A stretch of 29,607 bases of DNA from IMG/VR virus record IMGVR_UViG_3300021963_000479, positions 1 through 29,607 of that record, one strand, 5' to 3'. A program made the position numbers and the translations under genes. Below the pieces are notes generated by a model. That model was not told the DNA's origin. It made no database searches and saw only the letters and a list, made by a program, of their open reading frames with translations. How positions within the stretch are numbered: position 1 is the first letter of the stretch; each line of letters opens with the position of its first letter. Below are positions 7,078 through 14,964 of this stretch, one piece after another. Origin of the DNA: a virus.

Positions 7078-9443
7078 CAGCGACGCCCATCTGGACGGAT
7101 GTCAATACGGGGAGTGCCCAACTGCCACGCCACATCTAGTTCGGTTGAGTTGATCTTGAACGACATCTGCCGCCCACGCAGTCGGGTATAGACCTGCCCC
7201 GTGTATTGGTCAATCGTGTAGGAAGAGGCTTGAACCACCGTAGGGTCTGGAGTGCCAGCAGCAGAGCCTGAGTTCTGTTTGGGTCGCACCGTCATCGTGA
7301 CCTGCTTACCTACAGCAGACGAAGTGAAGTTGATGTCGGGGATGATCCGCCAAACAAACCCAAAGTTGTGACCGTCACCGATATCAAAGTCAGACGAGGT
7401 GATGTACGCCTCAATCGGAACCGCCGTAGGCAACAAACCATCATTTACTCCGACCTCATGGAAGAGCGTCTGGTTTGGATAAATGTAGGACACCACGTCG
7501 TACTGGCTATGCGAAGCGGCAGTGGTCCCAGCAGCGCCACGGGTGCAGCCAGTCAGCGTGTTTGAGCCGCTGCCAGTGTAGGTGATGATCTCAGAACCGA
7601 TCTGAACCGATCCGCTGTACGGGTAAGACGTAGCATTGATCAATGTGATGTCAGTCGCCGTAGAAGTAATGTTAGCGTTTAGATACGAAGTTTGGACGCT
7701 GAACGCAGCCATAGGTTTTTGACGAAGGGCGCTGTCTAACCAAGCCGTACGGTTTATCGTACCGTAGTACCAAATGCGCTCAAGGTGGTTGAAGATCACA
7801 TACCGGTCATTGACCGGGCTGTTCTGGGACGGGTACATCCACCAGACCTCGTTGTACCCCTCGTTGCTGCCCGAGATTACCTGATAGGACTGTGAGTAAT
7901 TGAAGTCATTGAATATAAATTGGCGCAGAGTGCAAGGCAGCGTTTCAACGCGACCGGTGTAGGTGTAGAACTTGTCCACGCCCATCCAGTAGGTCACGTT
8001 GTTTACGGAAGTCACAGCTTGCGGCGACATGATCGAGATGTTGTCAGCAATCAGGTTGAATCCCCAGACGTACGGCGGTCCAAGGTACTGCATCACAAAC
8101 AATGCCGTATCAGTGTAGATCAGATTTTCTTGGCGGCTATGCACACCAACCACAATTGTGGAACCATTTGACAGCTTAAATTCTCCAGACTGGTTGGTAG
8201 CAGTTGGAACCCAGTCATAGATGTTTTCCTGATCTGACCAACGCACAAGCATTGGATCAAACGTGGTGTTGTCGTTTGTCGGATCGTATTGGTTTGCGCC
8301 AAAAGCAATTCCAAAGCGCTGCGTGTCAGAAGTAAAAATTTGGAGGGTTGTGTGCGGTACGAACGTGCCTGAGTACCCAGCGGTGGTCGATGCGGCAGAA
8401 AGCTTGATGCAACGTGCGTAGCTGCTAGTGTCTGCCACCCAGTAGTAAATTGCACCACCTCGGACTGCCAGAACCAAGTCTTGGCCAAAGTTATCAAATG
8501 ACCAAAGCCGCAATTGTTGCCCAATGCCGACTGCTGCCGCTTGACCCCATCCAACAGACCCCGAAGCTCCGGTTGCCTGTTTTACTGTGACGCCAGACAA
8601 GTGACTTGTCACGGAGGTGGTGTAAGTAACTGCATTAAATACACTTGTCCCACGAGTACAGCCAGTAAATGTGTTGCCGCCCGACAACCCAGAATAGGAG
8701 ATCAATTCTGATTCAATCAATATGCTGCCGGAGGCAGTAAATCCGGTTGTGGATGTGACCGATATGGATGTTGCGATGTCGCTCAAATCTGATGACAAAG
8801 TTGTAGAAATGGAGTTGGTCGCAATTCCATTCCATGCACCAGCACCCCAGCCGTTACCTGTCGTGTAAACGGCAAGACCTGCCGCGATGTCATACAACGC
8901 CTGAACAGATGATCCGCCGCCAGTGGTCGTAGAGGAAGCCGTGTTGGCAGCAATGATGGTGTAAGTGTTGCCTGTCGGCACTGAAATGATTTCATACTCG
9001 CCGCTGATGGTTATCCCCGCGACGGCGGTTGCGCCTGAAAAAGTGACGTAAGTTCCTGCGGTTATTCCGTGGCCCGACGCGGTCACAGTAACCAACTTGG
9101 AGCCGGAGATTGTGGCGAATGGGTTAGACCCAAGGGTGACTGCGGTAGTTGGATATTGCGGCGTGATGTCGTGGTACTGACCGCCGTTCTCAACATAGAC
9201 CTTGCAGTTTGTGCCAATTGCATTTAGGTTGGCGTAAGCCAACGTCACCCAATTCCACATCGTTCTGGCAATGCCCTTGAACGTGTAAAGAAGGGGGTTG
9301 GACAGGCTCTGCCAGCCGCCTAGCTTCTCCGGGTAGCCAGAGCGGAAGCGAATCTTGTCGCACTCGTACCAGCCACCCTCGTTGGAGTAGTTTGTACCCT
9401 CGCGGTTGACGCCCGGTCGAAACTGTAGTTTTTGCAACGGCAT
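7077..9443 (-). CDS. Large tail or stabilisation protein (788 aa)
   Basis: The product begins MPLQKLQFRPGVNREGTNYS, then NEGGWYECDKIRFRSGYPEK, LGGWQSLSNPLLYT and YVENGGQYHDITP. This start is typical of the packaged-DNA-stabilisation/tail-hub type proteins I recall in aquatic podoviruses (P22 gp10-like in role). Residues ~116-165 carry a HGI..GTYVTFSGATAV module also seen in the 175-aa structural protein. Two copies of a module ending in GCTRG (residues ~213-285 and ~586-655) flank a beta-propeller-like centre with WMGVDKFYTYTGRVETLPCT and NEGYNEVWWMYPSQNSP. The end has SFKINSTELDVAWQLGTPRI. It likely forms the tail hub or nozzle. Its stop overlaps the next start (TGATG). Confidence 0.78.
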   Translation of the reverse strand: MPLQKLQFRPGVNREGTNYSNEGGWYECDKIRFRSGYPEKLGGWQSLSNPLLYTFKGIARTMWNWVTLAYANLNAIGTNCKVYVENGGQYHDITPQYPTTAVTLGSNPFATISGSKLVTVTASGHGITAGTYVTFSGATAVAGITISGEYEIISVPTGNTYTIIAANTASSTTTGGGSSVQALYDIAAGLAVYTTGNGWGAGAWNGIATNSISTTLSSDLSDIATSISVTSTTGFTASGSILIESELISYSGLSGGNTFTGCTRGTSVFNAVTYTTSVTSHLSGVTVKQATGASGSVGWGQAAAVGIGQQLRLWSFDNFGQDLVLAVRGGAIYYWVADTSSYARCIKLSAASTTAGYSGTFVPHTTLQIFTSDTQRFGIAFGANQYDPTNDNTTFDPMLVRWSDQENIYDWVPTATNQSGEFKLSNGSTIVVGVHSRQENLIYTDTALFVMQYLGPPYVWGFNLIADNISIMSPQAVTSVNNVTYWMGVDKFYTYTGRVETLPCTLRQFIFNDFNYSQSYQVISGSNEGYNEVWWMYPSQNSPVNDRYVIFNHLERIWYYGTINRTAWLDSALRQKPMAAFSVQTSYLNANITSTATDITLINATSYPYSGSVQIGSEIITYTGSGSNTLTGCTRGAAGTTAASHSQYDVVSYIYPNQTLFHEVGVNDGLLPTAVPIEAYITSSDFDIGDGHNFGFVWRIIPDINFTSSAVGKQVTMTVRPKQNSGSAAGTPDPTVVQASSYTIDQYTGQVYTRLRGRQMSFKINSTELDVAWQLGTPRIDIRPDGRR

Positions 9444-9452
9444 AGCTTTTCC

Positions 9453-9965
9453 TTACGCCAGCATGGTTTCTGCGGCCTTCTCAACTTCAAGCACACGACG
9501 CTCCCAGCCCTTACCAAAGTCAGCCCAAGTGTTCAGCGCTTTCAAGAACTGGAGCCGCTTGGCTTGGTACAGATCGACGATTTCGGCTGGATTGTGCGCT
9601 GCAACAGCTTGCAGGGTTGCGTGACCGATTGCGCCGTCTGGGTGTGCCCCGACACATTCTTGAAGCCACTTCGCAGCCCGACCGGGACCGGAATTAATGG
9701 ATGCGTCAAATACAGCATAGTCTACTCCAGCAGGAAGATCGTCGCCCTTGATTTTGTCCCAATACTTGGCCTTGTACAACGGAGCCACATCCGCCGGGGT
9801 CAGCGCCCGCATCGCCTTCTCATCTACCGGGTGTCCCACCCACTCCTCCCAAACCCGCTTGGTGCAGCCAAGGTTGGTCATGCCGCCCGGATCGGACGGA
9901 TGGTTCACAAACCCACCCTCATGGTGCAGGACTGCGGCCAGCGCTTTGTCGAAGTTTTCTTTCAT
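9453..9965 (-). CDS. Endolysin, glycoside hydrolase family 108
   Basis: The product is 170 aa. The N-terminal motif HHEGGFVNHPSDPGGMTNLG contains the GH108 signature 'EGG[YF]VN.P.DPGG.TN.G'; Glu16 is the expected catalytic acid. Later KAKYWDKIKGDDLPAGVDYA, then DASINSGPGRAAKWLQECVG (a peptidoglycan-binding region, PF09374-like), and VDLYQAKRLQFLKALNTWAD match the family order. The enzyme cleaves the glycan of peptidoglycan at lysis. No signal peptide is visible, so release depends on the adjacent holin. Its start is coupled by ATGA to the small membrane gene. The length is normal for the family. Confidence 0.9.
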   Translation of the reverse strand: MKENFDKALAAVLHHEGGFVNHPSDPGGMTNLGCTKRVWEEWVGHPVDEKAMRALTPADVAPLYKAKYWDKIKGDDLPAGVDYAVFDASINSGPGRAAKWLQECVGAHPDGAIGHATLQAVAAHNPAEIVDLYQAKRLQFLKALNTWADFGKGWERRVLEVEKAAETMLA

Positions 9966-10189
9966 TTTTCAAGGTGCTCCGTCACTTTGACTGCTGCAAG
10001 GATGCCAATGAACCCGCCTACGATGGTGTTGAAGGCTGGGCCAATGATCGGGAAAACATCGTTGTTGTTGATGACGCTGTTGGGCATGAACAGACCGTAC
10101 AGGAAGACACCAACCATTGACACCATGACCAGCGACAGCGTGATGCTGACAAGGATAGTTACGAAGCAGATCGTGTTTTCACGGTTCAT
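9962..10189 (-). CDS. Small two-TM membrane protein in lysis cassette (75 aa)
   Basis: The start overlaps the holin stop by 4 nt (ATGA) and its own stop overlaps the endolysin start by 4 nt (ATGA). The product has two hydrophobic helices: ICFVTILVSITLSLVMVSMV and FNTIVGGFIGILAAVKV, linked by a short polar loop with MPNSVINNNDVFPIIGP. It has no enzyme motif. A second holin, an antiholin or an accessory of the endolysin is plausible; the sequence does not decide. Tight coupling on both sides shows it is part of the lysis operon. Confidence 0.74.
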   Translation of the reverse strand: MNRENTICFVTILVSITLSLVMVSMVGVFLYGLFMPNSVINNNDVFPIIGPAFNTIVGGFIGILAAVKVTEHLEK

Positions 10190-10578
10190 TTCTTGACCCC
10201 CATGATTTTCTCAAGCGTCCTTCCGCCAAAATAAAAACTCATGATGAGCATGCCCCATTGCCCAAGCAGCTGTACATATTCCTTGTTCACTTCCACATCC
10301 CATGCCGACATCAAGCCAAACACGGTGTAGGTGACAAGGATGAAGATCAAAGTCATGGGACGGATGTTCTTCGACAACCAAGAGTCAGAACCCATATCGG
10401 CTTTTAGCCGGTCTGTCAGTTCGTGCTGCTCCGATACGTCGGCATTCAGTTGAGCCAGTTCGCCGTTTTGCTGCATCTCCAGCAACTTCAACTTGGCTGC
10501 TTCAGCAGCAGCCGGGTCTGGAAACACTTTGTCCAGAATCTTGCTACCAATATCTAGCACCGCGCCGAGTGGAAACAT
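10186..10578 (-). CDS. Holin of the 3-TM family
   Basis: The ATG at 10578 is preceded by AGGGG; a TTG two codons upstream overlaps the previous stop and is less likely. The N-terminal half (PDPAAAEAAKLKLLEMQQNG, then LADVSEQHELTDRLKADMGS) is a helix, followed by SDSWLSKNIRPMTLIFILVT, a membrane segment, then YTVFGLMSAWDVEVNKEYVQ and QWGMLIMSFYFGGRTLEKIM, a further one. This order, including 'SWLSKNIRP.TLI.....Y..FG' and 'FYFGGRT.EKI', is the one I recall for the GTA/phage 3-TM holin family. Holins open the inner membrane at the time of lysis. It is coupled by ATGA to the next small membrane gene. The family name is from memory. Confidence 0.83.
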   Translation of the reverse strand: MFPLGAVLDIGSKILDKVFPDPAAAEAAKLKLLEMQQNGELAQLNADVSEQHELTDRLKADMGSDSWLSKNIRPMTLIFILVTYTVFGLMSAWDVEVNKEYVQLLGQWGMLIMSFYFGGRTLEKIMGVKK

Positions 10579-10580
10579 GA

Positions 10581-11114
10581 TCAACCCCTGAAATAAATGG
10601 CGACGAAAATGATGATGCCGCCGATACCCAAGAACACGAAGATGCCAGCCGTCATCAGCAACTCTTCCTGCTCCTGTTTTTTCCTTGCCGCTCTATCCTT
10701 TGCCAGTCTTGCCTTGCGTATTGCTTCTCTGTGCGCTTCATCCTGCTCACCTGCTATGCGGTTACGTTCAGCGCATAGTTCGTGGTACAACTCCAACTCG
10801 CCCTTGAGTGTAAACATGTCGCGCAGTTCAGTTTCAAACTGCTTCAACTGCTTGCGCTGCATCACAATCGTGAATGCTTGCGACAGGGCGCTTTCCTGTT
10901 TTTCTGCTTCCTTCGGGTCTTCCGGCTTGGGTTGAGTCTTTGCTGCCTCAACTTCCTTGGCCGCTTTCTCAATTTCGCCTTGAGCATTGAAGAACTTTTG
11001 CAGGTCTTCGTAGCAATCCTTGATCTCATGACCAAGCTCGATTGCCTGTTTAACTCCGGCTACAGCCCCCTTTGCGACGGCAAACGCCGCACCTATGGTA
11101 ATTGGGTCGATCAT
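10581..11114 (-). CDS. Coiled-coil protein with a C-terminal membrane anchor (177 aa)
   Basis: I chose the ATG at 11114 (MIDPITIGAAFAVAKGAVAG) because it is conserved-looking and has GAGG upstream in the 16-nt gap; a start at 11195 would overlap the previous gene. After a hydrophobic N-terminus and KQAIELGHEIKDCYEDLQKF, residues ~40-150 are a charged Lys/Glu/Ala-rich helix (KAAKEVEAAKTQPKPEDPKE; EAHREAIRKARLAKDRAARK). The last 20 residues are a membrane helix, AGIFVFLGIGGIIIFVAIYF. I recall such proteins in lysis or tail regions of aquatic phages, with no proven role. A tail-anchored spanin-like or holin-regulating role is possible, as is a minor virion protein. It ends 2 nt before the holin gene. 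Confidence 0.68.
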   Translation of the reverse strand: MIDPITIGAAFAVAKGAVAGVKQAIELGHEIKDCYEDLQKFFNAQGEIEKAAKEVEAAKTQPKPEDPKEAEKQESALSQAFTIVMQRKQLKQFETELRDMFTLKGELELYHELCAERNRIAGEQDEAHREAIRKARLAKDRAARKKQEQEELLMTAGIFVFLGIGGIIIFVAIYFRG

Positions 11115-11130
11115 TTCGCATAAATCCTCT

Positions 11131-11331
11131 CTACAGTCCGAGCAGCTTGCGGACAAATTCAGCCCCGACACCGGGGCCAAGCAAGACCACGACAATCACT
11201 GCATAGAGCAGGTACTCGATCTTGGTCATGCGCTTGTCGCCATCCTTCAACGAGGTGGCGATGTTGCTGTACCGCTCCGAACAAATAGCCTCGTGAACGG
11301 CCAGTTTTGTTTCAAGAGATTCTTCACCCAT
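11131..11331 (-). CDS. Small membrane protein, holin or XhlA-like (66 aa)
   Basis: I chose the ATG at 11331 (MGEESLETKLAVHEAICSER), 2 nt after the fibre stop; the upstream start at 11355 would overlap that gene. The N-terminal half is a soluble charged helix with SLETKLAVHEAICSERYSNI, and the C-terminal half a single transmembrane helix (YLLYAVIVVVLLGPGVGAEFV) followed by a short basic tail. A soluble coiled-coil-like helix plus one membrane segment is the plan of haemolysin XhlA-type and small holin accessory proteins. It is the first gene of the lysis cassette. The exact lysis role is inferred. Confidence 0.7.
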   Translation of the reverse strand: MGEESLETKLAVHEAICSERYSNIATSLKDGDKRMTKIEYLLYAVIVVVLLGPGVGAEFVRKLLGL

Positions 11332-11333
11332 GA

Positions 11334-12335
11334 TTAAGTCTTCATGATGTAGCAAAGAGCGTAGTACGGCGGCAAGTTGGCATTGGTTGCCGACGAACCC
11401 TCTGTACTGACGGTGATGTTTGCAGTTCCGGTGTTGCTTGTTATCGTCTTGTCGCCACTAAGGTTTTCGCCAGCAGACAAAATGTCAGGAGTGTCTCCGC
11501 CAGACTTTTTCGTGCTTTTGATTGTGCTGGTATGCGTGTGTCCTGAATCAGTGGCCGTGTGGGTGTGGCTGACCAGCGTTGCGTTTGCAGAGCCGCCGGT
11601 TGCCCCAACGGCGTAAGTTGATCCAGCGCCAACCACAAAGCGGTCGCGCAAATCTGGTGTGCTGTTTGATCCGTTGCAAAGCACCCAACCAGAAGGGATG
11701 GATGCAGAACTCCCAGACCAAAGAATGATCATTCCCGTCACAAACGACGTGATCGTTTGAAATGAAGGCATCGCGCCAGCGCCGTTACTGGTCAAAACTT
11801 GCCCAGACGTTCCAACACTTGCTACCGATTGAACTGCGCCAGTTGAGGTAGTGCCACCGGTCAGGACGGCATAAGCGGTGTTGGATGCAACCCCAGAACC
11901 ACCAGACGCCACTCCCAGCGGCGATCCAAGCGTCATAGACGACATGTAGTTGGTTGCCACGACAACGTCCGTGCCGTTGCTGACGAGCACCATCTTTGCG
12001 GCGGCAGGAACGGAGACGCCAGTCTGGCCGCTGACCTTTACCGTGATTGCGCTGCTGGTGTTGTTGTAGATGAAGTACAGCTTTGTCTTTATTGATGGCA
12101 CAACCAAGTTGCCGCCACCAGTACCAGTCAACTCAAGATACATATTCCGAGCGACACCAGTTGATCCGTTCGGGATAGTGATCGTATCAGTTCCACCAGA
12201 GCAAACATATGTGGAGTAACCAAGCGCCTGATCGATTAGCGTACCAAGATTGGTATTAGTGGTGGTTCCCCAAGTGCCAGTCTGATCACCTTCTGTGATC
12301 AGTTCAAGTGCAAGGTTGGTTGAATATGTACTCAT
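11334..12335 (-). CDS. Tail fibre protein with phage tail collar domain (333 aa)
   Basis: The product is 333 aa. The N-terminal region MSTYSTNLALELITEGDQTG, then TWGTTTNTNLGTLIDQALG, is the start of a fibre family I recall well. A shaft with GGSGVASNTAYAVLTGG and GTSGQVLTSNGAGAMPSFQT follows, and from about residue 200 comes GMIILWSGSSASIPSGWVLC, then NGSNSTPDLRDRFVVGAGST, the phage tail collar domain signature. The C-terminal part has a His-rich SHTHTATDSGHTHTS stretch and ends NLPPYYALCYIMKT, as in many collar-domain fibres. It forms part of the receptor-binding apparatus. The shared GTSGQVLTS linker ties it to the polyglycine fibre. It is the last gene of the fibre cassette, followed 2 nt later by the lysis genes. 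Confidence 0.85.
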   Translation of the reverse strand: MSTYSTNLALELITEGDQTGTWGTTTNTNLGTLIDQALGYSTYVCSGGTDTITIPNGSTGVARNMYLELTGTGGGNLVVPSIKTKLYFIYNNTSSAITVKVSGQTGVSVPAAAKMVLVSNGTDVVVATNYMSSMTLGSPLGVASGGSGVASNTAYAVLTGGTTSTGAVQSVASVGTSGQVLTSNGAGAMPSFQTITSFVTGMIILWSGSSASIPSGWVLCNGSNSTPDLRDRFVVGAGSTYAVGATGGSANATLVSHTHTATDSGHTHTSTIKSTKKSGGDTPDILSAGENLSGDKTITSNTGTANITVSTEGSSATNANLPPYYALCYIMKT

Positions 12336-12347
12336 GAATTACTCCAG

Positions 12348-13160
12348 TTATGTCCAACGACCAACACGGGTTGCAGATGCGCTAGTGCCAGAGCCACCTT
12401 GGTTACCTATCGGGTAGATAGTCATGTACGAGCCGGGAAGAACTGAATATGCACCTCCGGGCGCTGCGCTGAGCGTGAACTGCGGTATCAAAGTTCCAGT
12501 GCCGCTAAATCTTAAAAATCCATTTATTGTCATACTGAATGTTGCAGCGGCGTTATTTATTGTTCCAGACACCGTGTTGTTTGAAACAGCGTTTGATGCG
12601 ATGTTGGCTATACCAGTATTAAATCCGCTGATTGACGATGAACCAACAACACTCATGCTTGTGCCCCTGTAAAAAATGTTGCTAACAGTGGCGCTTCCAG
12701 CAAAACCAAAGCCTATTGTGTGTGATGTAGCTCCAGCGGTTTTGGTCAGGCCGATATTTATTTCAAACAGGTAATTGATGTTAATGGTGGATGGATTAAA
12801 GGAAGTAAATGATCCGTTACTGCCAAATATGTTTTGTGCTGTCGTCTGGCTGGCTATAGTATTTCCGCTGCCAAGCTGGCAATACACACTCACCCCCGGC
12901 ATCACTCCTCGGCCAGTACCCGGAGTGGTGTATATGACGTTTCCGTCGTACTCAATAGCGCCTTGAGTTTGTGTTGTGAGTATTTGGCTGCTTCCCGCAC
13001 TAAATTGAAGAGGTGCAACGCTTGTCGTGCCAGCAGCCAAAGACAAAAGCTTGTTGGTCAAGGTTTGCGTATCAGTTGTGCCAACTCCAGCGCCAGCAGT
13101 ATTGCCAACGCCTCCAGCCGGGAATGTAGCTCCAACAGTACCGTCAAGTATCAATGCCAT
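12348..13160 (-). CDS. Tail fibre protein, tandem paralogue 2 (270 aa)
   Basis: The product begins MALILDGTVGATFPAGGVGN and carries VGTTDTQTLTNKLLSLAAGT and GAIEYDGNVIYTTPGTGRGV, matching the preceding 262-aa gene in order. The rest is a Thr/Ser/Asn/Gly-rich beta body with repeated G-x-S turns, ending in PGSYMTIYPIGNQGGSG and RVGRWT; the paralogue ends SMSIWPIGNLGDAN and RVGNWT, so both ends are shared while the middle diverges. This is typical of fibres that vary their receptor-binding part. No enzyme motif is present. It lies 12 nt before the collar fibre. Confidence 0.78.
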   Translation of the reverse strand: MALILDGTVGATFPAGGVGNTAGAGVGTTDTQTLTNKLLSLAAGTTSVAPLQFSAGSSQILTTQTQGAIEYDGNVIYTTPGTGRGVMPGVSVYCQLGSGNTIASQTTAQNIFGSNGSFTSFNPSTININYLFEINIGLTKTAGATSHTIGFGFAGSATVSNIFYRGTSMSVVGSSSISGFNTGIANIASNAVSNNTVSGTINNAAATFSMTINGFLRFSGTGTLIPQFTLSAAPGGAYSVLPGSYMTIYPIGNQGGSGTSASATRVGRWT

Positions 13161-13172
13161 TACATCCCCCGA

Positions 13173-13961
13173 TCATGTCCAGTTTCCAACGCGAACAGCG
13201 TTGGCATCTCCCAAGTTACCAATAGGCCATATTGACATGCTTGATCCAATAGCAAGGTTTGGTGTGTTGCTACTGGTAAAAGTTGCCTGTGGAATGAAAG
13301 TTCCTGTGCCACTAAATGTTACTGCACCAGAAAAATACCCTTGATATTGAAAAGGTACATTACCAATTGCCTGAAAAACAGCTGTTGCTGCCGTTGTTGT
13401 TGATGCTCCTTGGCCGACGTTTGCGCCGGTATTGACGCCAGCAACTGCCGTGATGTTGGATGAATAAACCGCACCTCTATAAAAAATAGAGGAGACAGTT
13501 GCTGTCCCACCAAAACCAAGCGAAATGTTTACCACTGGAGTTGCTGGAGAAGCTTTTGAAAAAAACAAATTCATTTTAAATAGATATGTAGTTGCAACAC
13601 CTATATTCAATGTAGAAAAATTTGAATCTCCGAAAAGATTTTGGGTTGTGTTTGTGTTGTAGGCGACAGTAGATAGCACGGCAAAAGTTTGATAGCTTGG
13701 AACAACCCCACGATTATTGTTGGCAAGGTCGCAATAAAAGGCGTTGCCATCGTATTCAAAAGCACCTTTTGTTGGCGTAGCAAGAACAGTCCCGGTCGGG
13801 TTAAGCTGCGCTATTGGGACAGAAGTTGATCCAACCGAACAAGAAACCAATTTGTTCGTCAATGTTTGAGTGTCGGACGTACCAACATACGAACCTGCCG
13901 GGTTAGCTACACCCCCAGCAGGAAACGTCACGCCACTCGTGCCATTGATCGTGATAGTCAT
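13173..13961 (-). CDS. Tail fibre protein, tandem paralogue 1 (262 aa)
   Basis: The product begins MTITINGTSGVTFPAGGVAN and has YVGTSDTQTLTNKLVSCSVG, the TLTNK shaft motif, then a shared core GAFEYDGNAFYCDLANNNRG (GA.EYDG..fY....RGV). The rest is Thr/Ser/Ala/Gly-rich beta sequence. The downstream 270-aa gene repeats the same plan (GAIEYDGNVIYTTPG, GRGVMPG), so the two are tandem paralogues. It likely forms one type of tail fibre or fibre tip. Around 13561-13620 only 13 of 60 bases are G or C, much AT-richer than most neighbours, which suggests recent acquisition or exchange of this receptor-binding gene. Confidence in fibre function is moderate. Confidence 0.77.
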   Translation of the reverse strand: MTITINGTSGVTFPAGGVANPAGSYVGTSDTQTLTNKLVSCSVGSTSVPIAQLNPTGTVLATPTKGAFEYDGNAFYCDLANNNRGVVPSYQTFAVLSTVAYNTNTTQNLFGDSNFSTLNIGVATTYLFKMNLFFSKASPATPVVNISLGFGGTATVSSIFYRGAVYSSNITAVAGVNTGANVGQGASTTTAATAVFQAIGNVPFQYQGYFSGAVTFSGTGTFIPQATFTSSNTPNLAIGSSMSIWPIGNLGDANAVRVGNWT

Positions 13962-13963
13962 TA

Positions 13964-14161
13964 CTACTCCGAAACCGGAACTGCCTTGATCTGGCTGTCG
14001 CCAGTGTCGTAGTAGTGAGTGCTTGGAGTTACATCGTCAGCGCACTCAACCCAGAACAAAAGACCATCAACATCCACAAGGCCATCTTTTGTGTCCTGAA
14101 CTTGAACAATCCGAACCCCAAGAGAAAAGGGTTCCTGCGTGGAAATGTATGCGTATTTCAT
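13964..14161 (-). CDS. Small hypothetical protein in fibre cassette (65 aa)
   Basis: The product starts MKYAYISTQEPFSLGVRIVQ, continues VQDTKDGLVDVDGLLFWVEC, ADDVTPSTHYYDTGDSQI and ends KAVPVSE. The order 'YAYIS..E....GVR.VQV....F.V...L.W.EC.DDV.....YYD' is one I recall in small proteins beside tail fibre genes, without assigned function. It is acidic, with no membrane segment. A fibre chaperone, attachment or tip protein is plausible from place only. It lies 9 nt after the polyglycine fibre and 2 nt before the next fibre gene. Confidence 0.72.
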   Translation of the reverse strand: MKYAYISTQEPFSLGVRIVQVQDTKDGLVDVDGLLFWVECADDVTPSTHYYDTGDSQIKAVPVSE

Positions 14162-14170
14162 GCCCTCACC

Positions 14171-14962
14171 TTAGTATTCAAAAATAATCACACCAGCAGC
14201 GCCAGCGCCACCTGATCCAGAGCCGCCGGAGCCGCCTCCACCGTAAGCGCGACCGCTTTGACCCGTGCCACCTCTAGCCCCATATCCTCCACCTCCAAGG
14301 TAAGAGGCTCCCCCCGATCCAGTAACCGGGCTTACCGTATCTCCATCCGTACAACCGCCAGCGCCGCCAGTTCCACCAATGTTTAAATCTCCATTGCTTC
14401 CAATGCCACCAGTGCCACCGCCGCCGGTGTTTCCAGCAGACCCTGCGGTCGCAGAAACCGTAGTAATTGTATTGTTTGTTCCGGACGCTACTTGTGATGA
14501 AGCACCCGCCCCACCTACCGTATAAGTAAGAGAACCAGCAACAAGATTAGATAGCACCTTAATTGCTGTTCCGCCGCCACCGCCGCCACCGCCGCCGTTT
14601 GATGCGTTACCAGCACCGCCAGCCCCACCGCCAGCAACAACGGTGATGCGAACTTTAGTAACGCCAGCCGGAATCGTCCAAGTTGCAGAAGTGCCGGTTG
14701 TAAATACATCCATTGAAGTTATAGGGCTTGAACTGAGTGTTGTCCAAGTTGGGGCTGCATTGCCAGCCGACGTCAAAACCTGACCAGAAGTTCCATATGC
14801 CGTGCCAGAAGTTCCAAACGCCACACCACCAGCAGTGGTGATTGTCATGGCGGTTGTTCCGCCAGAACCAGTGTCATTTGTTTTAATAACCAAATCACCG
14901 TTCGTATCGCCAGCAACTTGCAGTGTGGTGGTGGATGTAGTCCCTGCGGAAATTGTGCTCAT
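14171..14962 (-). CDS. Polyglycine tail fibre or adhesin (263 aa)
   Basis: The product is 263 aa. The N-terminal part has STISAGTTSTTTLQVAGDTN, then DLVIKTNDTGSGGTTAMTIT, and the linker GTSGQVLTSAGNAAPTWTTL shared with the collar fibre gene. From residue ~92, TWTIPAGVTKVRITVVAGGG opens a Gly-rich domain with long runs (e.g. nine consecutive Gly) and GGGGYGARGGTGQSGRAYGG, ending AAGVIIFEY. The order 'W.IPAGVTKV..TVVAGGG' plus a Gly body and IIFEY end is the Gly-rich tail-fibre domain I recall in phage fibres; a polyglycine-II bundle as in the S16 gp38 adhesin is a structural analogy, not shown. It probably forms a receptor-binding tip. Start and spacing (2 nt) to the gene before it are clear. 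Confidence 0.82.
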   Translation of the reverse strand: MSTISAGTTSTTTLQVAGDTNGDLVIKTNDTGSGGTTAMTITTAGGVAFGTSGTAYGTSGQVLTSAGNAAPTWTTLSSSPITSMDVFTTGTSATWTIPAGVTKVRITVVAGGGAGGAGNASNGGGGGGGGGTAIKVLSNLVAGSLTYTVGGAGASSQVASGTNNTITTVSATAGSAGNTGGGGTGGIGSNGDLNIGGTGGAGGCTDGDTVSPVTGSGGASYLGGGGYGARGGTGQSGRAYGGGGSGGSGSGGAGAAGVIIFEY

Positions 14963-14964
14963 GC

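Noticed and set aside
9432-10196. A 254-codon plus-strand frame opposite the endolysin and the small membrane protein
   Set aside because: It is antisense to the well-supported GH108 endolysin and its neighbour, with a composition typical of a shadow frame.
12348-13961. A diversity-generating retroelement acting on the tandem fibre paralogues
   Set aside because: No reverse transcriptase gene and no short template/variable repeat with adenine-specific changes is visible in the window. The divergence covers the whole middle of the genes and fits recombination or drift better.
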